The notes below the pieces were generated by a model that did no database searches, was not told where the DNA came from, and saw only the letters and a list, made by a program, of their open reading frames with translations. Source: Clostridium sp. Cult2 (lineage in GTDB: Bacteria; Bacillota; Clostridia; Tissierellales; Tepidimicrobiaceae). Taken from it: a stretch of DNA of 45,205 bases. The position numbers and the translations under genes were made by a program. The stretch is from NCBI RefSeq assembly GCF_021655075.1, contig NZ_PPXX01000032.1, positions 1 through 45,205 of the forward strand, in the 5' to 3' direction. Shown in pieces: positions 17,578 through 25,741 of the stretch. The first letter of the stretch is position 1; every line of letters begins with the position of its first letter.

Positions 17578-18417
17578 TTATAATACTTTTATACCATCTT
17601 CAATAAATTTAATTTTACCTTCCTTTAACAATCTTCCAACAGCTTTTTTAAATGCTGATTTACTCATGTTCAATTCTTTTCTAATTTCTCTAGGATGACT
17701 ATAATCATTTAATAAAAGTATACCACCGTTTCTTATGGCCTTACTTAGTATTGTTTCTGCATCCTTATCTATTTCCATATAGGCTTTGTCCCTTAAACTA
17801 AGATCCAATTTCCCATCTTCTTTCACATTAACTACTCTTAAGTTTACTTCTTCTCCTGGTACATAAACTCCTATTAATTCTTTTTTAGGAATTAGACCTT
17901 CATATTTGTTATCTACTGCTACAAAAGCTCCTATTTCCTCATTAATGCTGTAAATTGTTCCCTTTACCCAATCATTTTCCTTATAGGGAGAATCACTTCT
18001 AAGAAAATCCTTAATTCTCATGGTGCCACATAGTCTGTCGCTTTTATCTATATATAATCCTATTAGATATTCCCTTCCTTTTTCCAATTTCATTGTCTGT
18101 TCTTTGAAGGGTAAAAACAAATCTTTTTCTAATCCCCAATCCAAAAATGCACCAATTCTTGTAATGTCTACTACTTTTAAAGGTCCTATTTCTCCTAATG
18201 TAATCTTTGGTTTTCTAGTTGTAGCTATTAATCTATCTTTAGAATCTCTATAGATAAACACTTCTATCTCATCACCTATATTAGCATCTTTTGGTACTTC
18301 TTTCTTAGGCAATAATATATCTTCATCCTTTCTACTACTATTTTTACTGTTCAAAAAAGCTCCTACGGAAGTATTTCTTTTTATCTCCAATTTCTGCATT
18401 TCACCAATATTAAACAT
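17578..18417 (-). CDS. cvfB: S1-domain RNA-binding protein, CvfB/YitL family
   Basis: Cytoplasmic protein of 279 residues with tandem S1-like OB folds (about residues 1-60, 65-125 and 140-210; note RIGAFLDWGLEKDLFLPF and EIGAFVAVDNKYEGLIP) followed by a winged helix (HPREIRKELNMSKSAFKKAV) that binds nucleic acid. The arrangement is that of CvfB, which affects virulence gene expression in staphylococci by an RNA-related mechanism. The start at 18417 has GAGGTG 5 bases upstream; an upstream frame to 18441 lacks one. It is monocistronic. Confidence 0.88.
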   Translation of the reverse strand: MFNIGEMQKLEIKRNTSVGAFLNSKNSSRKDEDILLPKKEVPKDANIGDEIEVFIYRDSKDRLIATTRKPKITLGEIGPLKVVDITRIGAFLDWGLEKDLFLPFKEQTMKLEKGREYLIGLYIDKSDRLCGTMRIKDFLRSDSPYKENDWVKGTIYSINEEIGAFVAVDNKYEGLIPKKELIGVYVPGEEVNLRVVNVKEDGKLDLSLRDKAYMEIDKDAETILSKAIRNGGILLLNDYSHPREIRKELNMSKSAFKKAVGRLLKEGKIKFIEDGIKVL

Positions 18418-18500
18418 AAATACACCTCTTATCATATTCATTGTAATTACGATTCTATCATATTTAGTATATAATTACCTATGAATTTTTATGTAATTAT

Positions 18501-18528
18501 TAAATGGGACATTGAAATGTCCCATTTA
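18501..18528. terminator. Bidirectional terminator of the nqr operon
   Basis: A perfect 13-base inverted repeat (18501-18513, 18516-18528) with a 2-base centre, 13 bases beyond the nqrF stop codon. Confidence 0.7.
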
Positions 18529-18541
18529 ATCCAAAAACATA

Positions 18542-19642
18542 TTAAAATTTATCATAATATATATGTTCCTCGAGAATACCCTTTTCCTTTAATAATTCTA
18601 CCACCGTATCTATCATGGCAGGGCTACCACATAAATAGGCTTCCTTATCATCTGGATTTTTTATATGTTGGTCCAATAGTACATTTACTCTTCCTCTTGC
18701 TCCTGTCCAGTTATGCTCATCTAACGCCCTGGAAAGGGTCGGAATAAACTCAAAATCATATAGAGTTTCTTCTAATTCCTTCAACTCATCTAATAGAAAT
18801 AAATCCTCAGGAGTTCTTGCTCCAAAATAAAATCTTGCCTTTCGTTTTATATCCTTATCTTTCATATGGTATAGAATTGATAGGATTGGAGCTATACCTG
18901 TACCTACTGCTACAAGAACCATCTCATTATCATATTTATCTTGATAACAAAAATCTCCATAAGGTCCATTAATATCGACAGTATCTCCTACGTTAAGGTG
19001 TTTATGAACATAGGTAGTAGCTATACCATTAGGCACATATCCAATAATAAGGTCTATATAATCTTTTTGTGAAGGCGGAGAAGCTATTGAATAAGCTCTA
19101 TATACTTCTTCATCATTTCCTTCATAAATTGGAGCCTTTAACTGAATATACTGGCCTGGTTTAAAGCTAATTTCCTCACCTTCCTTAAATCTTAATCTTA
19201 ATTTCTTTATTACTGGAGTCATATCTTCAATGGACTCCACTGCCACTTCATATTCTCTTACATTGAATAACTCTTCTGGAATTTCAATTCTCATATCTTC
19301 TTTTACTTTACATTGACAGGAAAGTCTTACTTTATCTTCTAGTTCTTCTTCAGAAAGCCAAGGCAATTCTGTAGGAAGAACAGGCCCACCACCTTCCAAT
19401 ATTTTCACTTTACAATATCCACAAGTGCCTTTCCCACCACAGGCGGAGGGGATGAAAATTTTTTGATCGATTAAAGCTGCTAACAAGGTATTACCACCAT
19501 CTACTATGTATTCCTTGTCATCATTTATTGTTAGCTTCATCTCTCCATAATTGGCAATAGTTCGATCTGCAAGGGTTAGTAAAAATGCTAATATACCAGT
19601 AAAAGCTGTTACAGTTGCTGTTGTAATTAGTATAGTTTCCAT
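18542..19642 (-). CDS. nqrF: Na+-translocating NADH:quinone reductase subunit F
   Basis: Entry subunit that oxidises NADH and passes electrons through FAD to a 2Fe-2S cluster. Residues 5-25 are one membrane anchor; the ferredoxin domain has Cys68, Cys74, Cys77 and Cys109 ([15 protein letters not shown]). The reductase half carries the FAD motif RAYSIAS (residues 182-188) and the NAD motif [12 protein letters not shown]. It is somewhat shorter (366) than the Vibrio protein (about 408). It is the last gene of nqrBCDEF. The presence of NqrF and absence of RnfB and RnfC is why this is called Nqr, not Rnf. Confidence 0.93.
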   Translation of the reverse strand: METILITTATVTAFTGILAFLLTLADRTIANYGEMKLTINDDKEYIVDGGNTLLAALIDQKIFIPSACGGKGTCGYCKVKILEGGGPVLPTELPWLSEEELEDKVRLSCQCKVKEDMRIEIPEELFNVREYEVAVESIEDMTPVIKKLRLRFKEGEEISFKPGQYIQLKAPIYEGNDEEVYRAYSIASPPSQKDYIDLIIGYVPNGIATTYVHKHLNVGDTVDINGPYGDFCYQDKYDNEMVLVAVGTGIAPILSILYHMKDKDIKRKARFYFGARTPEDLFLLDELKELEETLYDFEFIPTLSRALDEHNWTGARGRVNVLLDQHIKNPDDKEAYLCGSPAMIDTVVELLKEKGILEEHIYYDKF

Positions 19643-19654
19643 ATCTTTTCCCCC

Positions 19655-20245
19655 CTATTGAATTTGGACTATGCCTGAAAAACCAATAAATGCTAAGGCC
19701 ATCAGACCAGTAATAATTAATGTAATTCCAGGACCATCTAACCCCTTTGGAAACTTTGTTCTCTTTATTCTTTGCCTAGCCCCAGCCATAGCAACAATTG
19801 CTAAAGTCCACCCAATTCCAGAGCCTACAGCAAACCCCACAGACTGAAGAAAAGTATACTCCCTAATTACCATAAATAGTGACACCCCTAGTATTGCACA
19901 ATTCACAGTAATAAGTGGTAAAAATATGCCCAAAGCGTAGTAAAGGTTTGGGAAATATCTTTCTACTATCATTTCAATTAGTTGAACAAAGGCAGCTATA
20001 CTTATTATAAATACTATAAATCTTAAATACTCTAAATTAAGAGGTACTAATATATTGTGATAGATTATATAGTTTAATATTGTGGTAAAGGTTAAAACAA
20101 AAGTAACTGCCTGTCCTAATCCCAATGAAGTAGGTATTTCACTAGATACACCAATAAATGAACACATGCCTAAAAAATAACTAAATATCATATTATTTGT
20201 AAATATGGCTGCAAAAAATATAACTAAGGGATTGAGTTCTATCAT
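19655..20245 (-). CDS. nqrE: Na+-translocating NADH:quinone reductase subunit E
   Basis: Membrane subunit of the RnfA/NqrE family, 196 residues, about six membrane segments. Cys28 (GMCSF) and Cys116 (VNCAILG) are the positions known to help hold the intramembrane iron-sulfur centre between NqrD and NqrE. GLGQAVTFVLTFTT and GIGWTLAIVAMAGAR are family stretches. Its start overlaps the nqrD stop by one base (TAATG), a translationally coupled arrangement. Confidence 0.93.
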   Translation of the reverse strand: MIELNPLVIFFAAIFTNNMIFSYFLGMCSFIGVSSEIPTSLGLGQAVTFVLTFTTILNYIIYHNILVPLNLEYLRFIVFIISIAAFVQLIEMIVERYFPNLYYALGIFLPLITVNCAILGVSLFMVIREYTFLQSVGFAVGSGIGWTLAIVAMAGARQRIKRTKFPKGLDGPGITLIITGLMALAFIGFSGIVQIQ

Positions 20246-20868
20246 TAGTTCATGGCACCTCCTTCTTTTTCTTCTTCAGTGGTTTTGCTTCTAGCCCACC
20301 AAACTATCACTCCCAATATAAAGAAGGCCGCAGGTGGCATAACCATTATCGTCCAGTTGGTCCACCAATCACCTAATACCTTATATCCAAAAATAGTTCC
20401 AAACCCAAAGAGCTCTCTAATAAAGGATATAATAAGTAGTATTATTGTATATCCCATTCCTGAAGCTATACCATCAAGAAAAGAATTCAATGGAGGGTTG
20501 TTCTGTGCATAACCTTCACATCTTCCCATTATTATGCAATTTGTTATTATGAGTCCTACATAAGGCCCTAATGCTTTACTCATCTCAGGATAATAAGCCT
20601 TTAGAAAAATGTCTACTATTATTACGTAGACAGATATTATAAGAACTTGAACCATCATTCTAATATGTTTTGGAGTAAATTTTCTAATAATTGATACTGT
20701 TAACTCTGAAAAAGCTGTTACAAATATAAGCCCTAATCCCATTATCAGTGAGTTTAACATCAGATTTGTTACTGCTAATGCAGAACATATTCCAACAACC
20801 TGTTTGAATATAGGGTTGTCCTCCCAAATTCCCTTTTTGAAAATTTTCTTTGGACTATCTCCTACCAT
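20245..20868 (-). CDS. nqrD: Na+-translocating NADH:quinone reductase subunit D
   Basis: Membrane subunit of the RnfE/NqrD family, 207 residues, about six membrane segments and a cytoplasmic N-terminus (KKGIWEDNPIFKQVVGICSALAVT in shorter form at residues 11-34). Cys28 and Cys111 (TNCIIMGR) pair with NqrE Cys28 and Cys116 for the membrane cluster. It starts on the base after the nqrC stop codon. Confidence 0.93.
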   Translation of the reverse strand: MVGDSPKKIFKKGIWEDNPIFKQVVGICSALAVTNLMLNSLIMGLGLIFVTAFSELTVSIIRKFTPKHIRMMVQVLIISVYVIIVDIFLKAYYPEMSKALGPYVGLIITNCIIMGRCEGYAQNNPPLNSFLDGIASGMGYTIILLIISFIRELFGFGTIFGYKVLGDWWTNWTIMVMPPAAFFILGVIVWWARSKTTEEEKEGGAMN

Positions 20869-21474
20869 TTATTTCCCCTCCCTCATTTTGCTAATAAATT
20901 CATGTATATCTTCATTTAGAAATTTGCCAACAGAGTTTGTAGTCTGAGTAGCCCCTGCTATTCCATCTACATTTCCATCTGGTGCAGGCCTGTATATAAT
21001 ATATTGTCCATCCTTTGCCTCAGTCAAATCTAATCCCCTAAATTGTTCTTTAAACCAATTTTCAGATATTCTACCACCTAACCCTGGTGTTTCACTATGA
21101 GAGACGAAATCTATCCCTAAGAGTTGGCTAAAATCTTCAGTTACAGCAACATATCCTTGGACAGTACCCCATAGAGCAGTTCCTCCTACAGGGAAAGCAT
21201 ATCCTATAGTTTCTTCATTTTCCTTAATAAAATAAATAGTTTCATCTCCTATCTCCTCTTTGTCTACATATTTATTAAATACCTCTTCTATTATCATAGG
21301 GTCTTCAGAAGGCAAATCTATATGGAATACATAAAGCAAAGTTTTTCTTAAATCGGTTTCTTCATTAAAAGCAATTGCATCAGTAGTTACATAATTAAGA
21401 TAAGCAAGTATCAAAGTGAAAATTGCAGTAATTATCACCATAAAAACAATTGGAAAACTAAAGGATTTTTTCAT
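20869..21474 (-). CDS. nqrC: Na+-translocating NADH:quinone reductase subunit C
   Basis: Membrane-anchored flavoprotein of 201 residues with one N-terminal helix (about 8-28) and an outside FMN domain. The flavinylation motif DGIAGATQTT places covalent FMN on Thr176; the GYAFPVGGTALWGTVQGYV and ETPGLGGRI stretches are typical RnfG/NqrC. The start overlaps the nqrB stop by four bases (ATGA). FMN attachment needs ApbE, which is not in this window. Confidence 0.92.
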   Translation of the reverse strand: MKKSFSFPIVFMVIITAIFTLILAYLNYVTTDAIAFNEETDLRKTLLYVFHIDLPSEDPMIIEEVFNKYVDKEEIGDETIYFIKENEETIGYAFPVGGTALWGTVQGYVAVTEDFSQLLGIDFVSHSETPGLGGRISENWFKEQFRGLDLTEAKDGQYIIYRPAPDGNVDGIAGATQTTNSVGKFLNEDIHEFISKMREGK

Positions 21475-22445
21475 GCAGTCACCCCTTCCTTGCCTTCTTT
21501 TTTCATTTTTTTATAATAATTAACACCTTCATCAATAATAGGAGCAAAGGTGTTTCCTATTAATATGGCAAACATCATTCCTCCAGCAAACAGTGCATAT
21601 CCCCGTATTATAACTGTAACTACACCTATTAGAATACCATATATCCATCTCCCTTCCTTAGTCCTTGGAGAAGATATAGGGTCTGTAGCCATAAATACCA
21701 TCCCAAAGAGAAAACCTCCAGATAATATTCCGAAAATAGGATTTGGAATTTGAGGATTACCTAAAAGATATAAAACACCACTTAATCCTGTAAACCCAAT
21801 TAATACTCCAGCCATAGTCTGCCAAGAGGCTACTTTTTTATACAAAATATATATTCCTGCAAGAATGATTAAAATAGCGCTGGTCTCTCCTAAAGAACCT
21901 GAAACATTACCTAATAGTAATTTTAATGAAGATACCATTTCTCCTGTATCACGAAAGATTAACATAGGTGTAGCTTGAGATATTGCGTCAATATTTTCCG
22001 TAATATATGTAGCAAAACCACCTGGAAAACCAGCTGCAGCTTTAGACCATTGAATAGTCAATGGTTCTGGAAAGGTTACATATACGAAAGCCCTTGCTAC
22101 TAAAGCAGGATTAAATAGATTTCTCCCAAAACCACCAAATATCTCCTTAGCAAAAAATACTCCAAATATTATTCCTACTACTGCTATCCAAATAGGCGTC
22201 CTAGGCGGAAGGGTTAATACATAAAGTATGCAAGTAACAAAAATAGCCTCCGTAACTTTTTTCCCTTGTTTCTTTTCATAAAACCATTCAGTAACCACTC
22301 CAAATAGGGTCACCCAAAAAAGAAGAACCAAAGACCTCCAACCGAAAAAATAGATAGAAGATAGAATTAGAGGAATTAAAGAAATAATTACAGTCCTCAT
22401 CATCTTCTGTTTGATAAAATATTTTTTCATTAACTCAGATATCAA
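21471..22445 (-). CDS. nqrB: Na+-translocating NADH:quinone reductase subunit B
   Basis: Central membrane subunit of the RnfD/NqrB family with about nine hydrophobic segments. The flavinylation motif DAISQATPM puts a second covalent FMN on Thr159; GRNLFNPALVARAFVYVTFP and FMATDPISSPRTKEGRW are conserved. At 324 residues it is nearer RnfD than the longer Vibrio NqrB (about 412). It uses a TTG start, 7 bases after GGAGG. It is the first gene of the operon: nothing resembling nqrA lies upstream. Confidence 0.92.
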   Translation of the reverse strand: MISELMKKYFIKQKMMRTVIISLIPLILSSIYFFGWRSLVLLFWVTLFGVVTEWFYEKKQGKKVTEAIFVTCILYVLTLPPRTPIWIAVVGIIFGVFFAKEIFGGFGRNLFNPALVARAFVYVTFPEPLTIQWSKAAAGFPGGFATYITENIDAISQATPMLIFRDTGEMVSSLKLLLGNVSGSLGETSAILIILAGIYILYKKVASWQTMAGVLIGFTGLSGVLYLLGNPQIPNPIFGILSGGFLFGMVFMATDPISSPRTKEGRWIYGILIGVVTVIIRGYALFAGGMMFAILIGNTFAPIIDEGVNYYKKMKKEGKEGVTA

Positions 22446-22584
22446 AATACCACCTCCGAAAAATTAACTTATTTTGTTGAAAATTTTATATCTATACAAT
22501 ATATTCCCTTATTTATTAAAAAAAAACATTAATAACTTTGTTTATGGCCTGATAGGTTATTAGTATTAATTTGTTATTATTTGT

Positions 22585-22613
22585 ATTATAATGATAATAA
22601 TTATCATTTACAA
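22585..22613 (-). promoter_or_regulatory. nqr operon promoter with Fur-type operator in the spacer
   Basis: On the minus strand a -35 TTGTAA (22613-22608) is separated by exactly 17 bases from a perfect -10 TATAAT (22590-22585). The spacer is filled by an inverted repeat AATGATAATAATTATCATT (22590-22608) containing TGATAATAATTATCA, a perfect 7-1-7 Fur box. A bound repressor would cover both promoter elements. The Zur (TCGTAAT type) and PerR (TTATAAT type) half-sites fit less well. The leader to the TTG start would be about 130 bases. Confidence 0.8.
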
Positions 22614-22635
22614 CTAGATTAATTTATGATATATT
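22607..22635 (+). promoter_or_regulatory. rpsD: rpsD promoter, divergent from nqr
   Basis: TTTACA (22607-22612), 17 bases, TATATT (22630-22635). Its -35 hexamer overlaps the opposite-strand -35 of nqr almost completely and touches the edge of the Fur-type box, so the two promoters cannot easily be occupied at once. Confidence 0.6.
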
Positions 22636-22685
22636 AGTATTGGCTTTAAATTATCGCGGCAAAATATTATATGGAGTTGATAATT

Positions 22686-23285
22686 TTGGCAAAGAAAATG
22701 AACCCTAGATTCAAAGAATGTAGACGATTAGGGTTAAATGTATGTGGTCATCCCAAGGCCATGAATAGAGCTAAAAAGGGCACTTCTAGAGCAGATAAAA
22801 AACTATCTAACTATGGTATGCAATTACTAGAAAAACAAAGATTAAGAGCATATTATGGGGTAATGGAAAGACAATTTTTGAGATATGTACGGGAAGCTAA
22901 AAAATCCAAGGACCAAACTGGTTATGCACTAATAAAAATATTAGAGTCTCGATTGGACAATTTAGTCTATAGATTGGGTTTTGCCTCTTCTATTAGGCAG
23001 GCAAGGCAAATGGTTGTCCATGGACATATTGAAGTGAACAATAAAAAAATAGATATACCGTCCTATAGGGTTAATATTGGGGAAATAGTTTCTTTGAAGG
23101 ATAAATCAAGAGATATTGATTTGTTTAGAGAGAATTTCCTTTCCAACTTCCCTAACCTATACCCTTATTTAGATAAAGATGAATCCAGCTTTTCTGGTAA
23201 ATTAATTAGATATCCAGAAAGGGAAGAAGTACCAATTGAAATTGAAGACCAATTAGTGGTTGAGTTTTACTCAAGTATTATGTAG
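22686..23285 (+). CDS. rpsD: 30S ribosomal protein S4, stand-alone paralogue
   Basis: Binds 16S rRNA and nucleates 30S assembly. The S4 RNA-binding domain [30 protein letters not shown] is at about residues 90-120 (given here in part). The N-terminus [16 protein letters not shown] lacks the CxxC zinc pattern usual in the alpha-operon S4, so this looks like the cysteine-poor second S4 found in clostridia. It is not next to rpsK, rpsM or rpoA. The start is a TTG at 22686 (GGAG 9 bases upstream); an ATG at 22671 overlaps that ribosome site. Length 199 residues. Confidence 0.9.
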   Translation: MAKKMNPRFKECRRLGLNVCGHPKAMNRAKKGTSRADKKLSNYGMQLLEKQRLRAYYGVMERQFLRYVREAKKSKDQTGYALIKILESRLDNLVYRLGFASSIRQARQMVVHGHIEVNNKKIDIPSYRVNIGEIVSLKDKSRDIDLFRENFLSNFPNLYPYLDKDESSFSGKLIRYPEREEVPIEIEDQLVVEFYSSIM

Positions 23286-23289
23286 TAGT

Positions 23290-23317
23290 AATAGGCACCT
23301 AATATTAGGTGCCTATT
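23290..23317. terminator. rpsD terminator
   Basis: A perfect 14-base palindrome pair (23290-23303, 23304-23317), AATAGGCACC core, ending in a short T-rich tail. Confidence 0.75.
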
Positions 23318-23387
23318 TATTAATCCAATTTAAATCCTTTGTCCTATTATATATTACTTTACCAACTTTAACTTATATGAAAATAAA

Positions 23388-23409
23388 AAAAGTGGCTGAA
23401 GCCACTTTT
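23388..23409 (-). terminator. Terminator of the DsrE-like gene
   Basis: AAAAGTGGCT and AGCCACTTTT (23388-23397, 23400-23409) with a 2-base centre; a T run follows on the minus strand. Confidence 0.75.
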
Positions 23410-23417
23410 AATGATTT

Positions 23418-23756
23418 CTAGAGAGTAATTATTTCATAACCGTCTTCAATAAATTTAGTCATAGAAGGATGTCCGCTTAGTTCGCCATTTATTGGAATAC
23501 CAGATTTCTCATTGTATGTAAGAACCCCCATCTTAGCGGAACATGCCTTACAAATACAATCAAATAAATTTAATTCCCTAGCCTTTTTATAAACCTTACT
23601 TCCACTGGAATCTAATTCTCTAATTAGTTTTACTGCCTCACCTTCCATGATAATCTTTACATCCATACCTTTTTCATGCATATCTAAAGCATTTAATAGT
23701 ATATGCATAAAACACATTTGCTCACCTCTGAAAGCAAAAAATGCAATTTTTTTCAT
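23418..23756 (-). CDS. DsrE-like small cytoplasmic protein
   Basis: Protein of 112 residues with the alpha/beta layout of the DsrE/DsrF-like family: KKIAFFAFRGEQMCFMHILLNALDM, then a cysteine cluster at Cys67, Cys69 and Cys72 (CICKACSAKMG), then GHPSMTKFIEDGYEIITL. The cysteines could carry sulfur, as in sulfur-relay members, but no partner genes are nearby. The start at 23756 lies 6 bases after AGGGGGTG; an ATG at 23780 is before that site. Confidence 0.75.
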   Translation of the reverse strand: MKKIAFFAFRGEQMCFMHILLNALDMHEKGMDVKIIMEGEAVKLIRELDSSGSKVYKKARELNLFDCICKACSAKMGVLTYNEKSGIPINGELSGHPSMTKFIEDGYEIITL

Positions 23757-23853
23757 ATAAAACACCCCCTGTAACTTCATATTATCCCATTAGAAAATCC
23801 CTGTCAAGAAAGTTGATTTATTACTATTTCAAAATAGGAAGGCAATTACTGTA

Positions 23854-23882
23854 TTGAAATATTAATAAAAATATGCTAGAAT
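23854..23882 (+). promoter_or_regulatory. Promoter of the tRNA-Val gene
   Basis: TTGAAA (23854-23859), 17 bases, TAGAAT (23877-23882), 14 bases before the mature tRNA end. Confidence 0.7.
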
Positions 23883-23896
23883 ATTAATTACTTCAT

Positions 23897-23973
23897 GGGC
23901 GATTGGTTCAGTTGGCTAGAGCGCCACGTTGACATCGTGGAGATCGTTGGTTCGAGTCCAATATCGCCCACCA
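23897..23973 (+). tRNA. tRNA-Val (GAC)
   Basis: A 77-base cloverleaf: acceptor stem GGGCGAT with ATCGCCC, anticodon stem CCACG/CGTGG and loop TTGACAT with anticodon GAC at 23931-23933, T-arm GTTGG/CCAAT with loop TTCGAGT, and an encoded CCA tail. The anticodon reads GUC and GUU (valine). It stands alone with its own promoter and terminator. Confidence 0.95.
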
Positions 23974-23981
23974 TGATTATT

Positions 23982-24009
23982 AAGAGCATCTACAATTATA
24001 GATGCTCTT
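23982..24009. terminator. tRNA-Val terminator, shared with the DUF445 gene
   Basis: AAGAGCATCTA and TAGATGCTCTT (23982-23992, 23999-24009), loop of six, followed by T6 on the plus strand. The opposite-strand DUF445 gene ends 13 bases beyond it. Confidence 0.8.
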
Positions 24010-24021
24010 TTTTTATACCAT

Positions 24022-25482
24022 TTAAATCATCTGTAATAATGGCGATAGCATGCCCATTATTCCTCCTAGCAAGGCCCCTAGCCAAGTTATTGCCTTCAGT
24101 TCCTTGTGAGCTATTTCAAGTATAATTTCTTCTGCAAAAGCTACATCATAGCTGTTTATCTCATCTTCTACCACCTTCGAAATATTAAATGTTTGGACAA
24201 TATAAGGCAATTTATTTTGGATAAAGTATTTGAAAATCGTATTACATAAATTAGTAATATTAGCAACTGTTCCTTCATCTACATTTCCAACAATTGAGGA
24301 AATAGGCTTGTTCATAATATTATTAATAGTATCATCAATAATTAAGAAAATATTATTATATAATATTTCTGAATTCAAAAATATCTCTAGTTTTTTGGAC
24401 ATAACGCCTACTATACCATCTCTTATATTCTCTTTTTCAAGTTTAATCCTTTTATCTATTATATTAATAACCTTTTTTTGGTTTTCTTCTTCAGTAATAA
24501 TTCTAATAATTGCGTTAGTTATATTTAGCATTTCCCCTTCATCTATATTGGTTGAAACTTCTGTAGCTATCTTCCCTACTTTATTATCCAATATATTGTC
24601 AATCATAGTTGTAATAATAAATACAATATTTCTATTGATTTCAGGTTTATCCATATATTCCTTTATCAGATTATACAATTTATCCGATATTATTTCAGGG
24701 CTCATAAATATTGCAATTAATTTATTCATATTATTAGAAACAATATTCGTGATAGATCTTTTCAGTTTTAATTCGGTAATTGGATTATTAAGAGTATCTC
24801 GTAATATATTAGCAATATTTTCATCATTTTGATAAATAATTTCCTTAAAGGTATAGACAATATCCTCTGGTATAATTTCAGATAATAATCTTTCATCAGA
24901 GGTTAACTCATTTATTTTTCCTAAAATAGCATTTTTCAATTCTAATTTTGCTTCCTCAGATGTGGATAGTTCATGAAAAAGTAATTCAATCTTTTCAATT
25001 ATGAGTTGATAAAATTCATTCTTAGAATTTTCAAAAATGTATTCATCAACTAAATGGATTAATTTTTGTTTAAATTCATCTTTTCGTAACCCAAAGCAAA
25101 TGAAATCTGTAATTTTCTTCTTTATAATATTTATTAGTCCATTATAATTCTCATACTTTAAACTATCCATCATAGCTTTTAATGACCTATCTTCTTGTTT
25201 TAACCTATTTATATAGATTTCAACCCATTTATTTATATAATCATTTTTATTGCTAAATAAAGATTTCACCACTACATCAGGAGACAATAAATATACTCCC
25301 ACTGCTTCTCCTATACTCTTAGCTATTCTATTTCTTTCTTTAGGAATAAGACCTGGAGTAAATGGAACATGTAAATTAAAAATTTTTTTCTCATAATGGG
25401 GCCTAAATAACATTTTAATTGCAATCCAATTGGTAATATAGCCTATAGTTGCTCCTACTAATATTGGTATAATAAATTTCAC
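24022..25482 (-). CDS. DUF445-family membrane-anchored protein (YheB type)
   Basis: Protein of 486 residues with a hydrophobic segment at each end (residues 3-22; last 20, WLGALLGGIMGMLSPLLQ) and a long hydrophilic, helix-rich middle of about 430 residues. The N-terminal stretch YITNWIAIKMLFRPH and VPFTPGLIPKERNRIAKSIG are the family signature. Function of DUF445 is unknown; the Bacillus YheB member is linked to sporulation-related membrane biology only loosely. It starts with GTG, 5 bases after GAGGTG. Monocistronic. Confidence 0.87.
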   Translation of the reverse strand: MKFIIPILVGATIGYITNWIAIKMLFRPHYEKKIFNLHVPFTPGLIPKERNRIAKSIGEAVGVYLLSPDVVVKSLFSNKNDYINKWVEIYINRLKQEDRSLKAMMDSLKYENYNGLINIIKKKITDFICFGLRKDEFKQKLIHLVDEYIFENSKNEFYQLIIEKIELLFHELSTSEEAKLELKNAILGKINELTSDERLLSEIIPEDIVYTFKEIIYQNDENIANILRDTLNNPITELKLKRSITNIVSNNMNKLIAIFMSPEIISDKLYNLIKEYMDKPEINRNIVFIITTMIDNILDNKVGKIATEVSTNIDEGEMLNITNAIIRIITEEENQKKVINIIDKRIKLEKENIRDGIVGVMSKKLEIFLNSEILYNNIFLIIDDTINNIMNKPISSIVGNVDEGTVANITNLCNTIFKYFIQNKLPYIVQTFNISKVVEDEINSYDVAFAEEIILEIAHKELKAITWLGALLGGIMGMLSPLLQMI

Positions 25483-25741
25483 ATTTTCACCTCTTATGTT
25501 AATAAAATATCTTTCCTAATATATTCTAAACCAATATTTATTTATGTCAATGCTTCCACCAATTTAAACTTTTCCACTTAAAACTGCCTTTATTGCATAT
25601 TCAATTTCTTCATATCCTGTACAATATGATTTGCTATAATATTATCTTCCCATTTAAATCTCAAAAAAGGTGTGAATATTTTAAGTTCCAAAAGTAAAAA
25701 ATAGATTAGCAGGAAGTTTTATCTATATTTGGAGGGATAAC

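Noticed and set aside
18542-22445. Reading the five-gene operon as Rnf
   Set aside because: RnfB and RnfC are absent, and NqrF with its NADH/FAD/2Fe-2S layout is present, so Nqr fits better.
22590-22608. Zur or PerR box
   Set aside because: The half-site TGATAAT matches Fur better than Zur (TCGTAAT type) or PerR (TTATAAT type); kept only as an alternative.
24230-24832. 200-codon plus-strand frame
   Set aside because: It lies antisense inside the DUF445 gene, has no ribosome site, and its low-complexity hydrophobic content is what antisense reading of AT-rich code gives.
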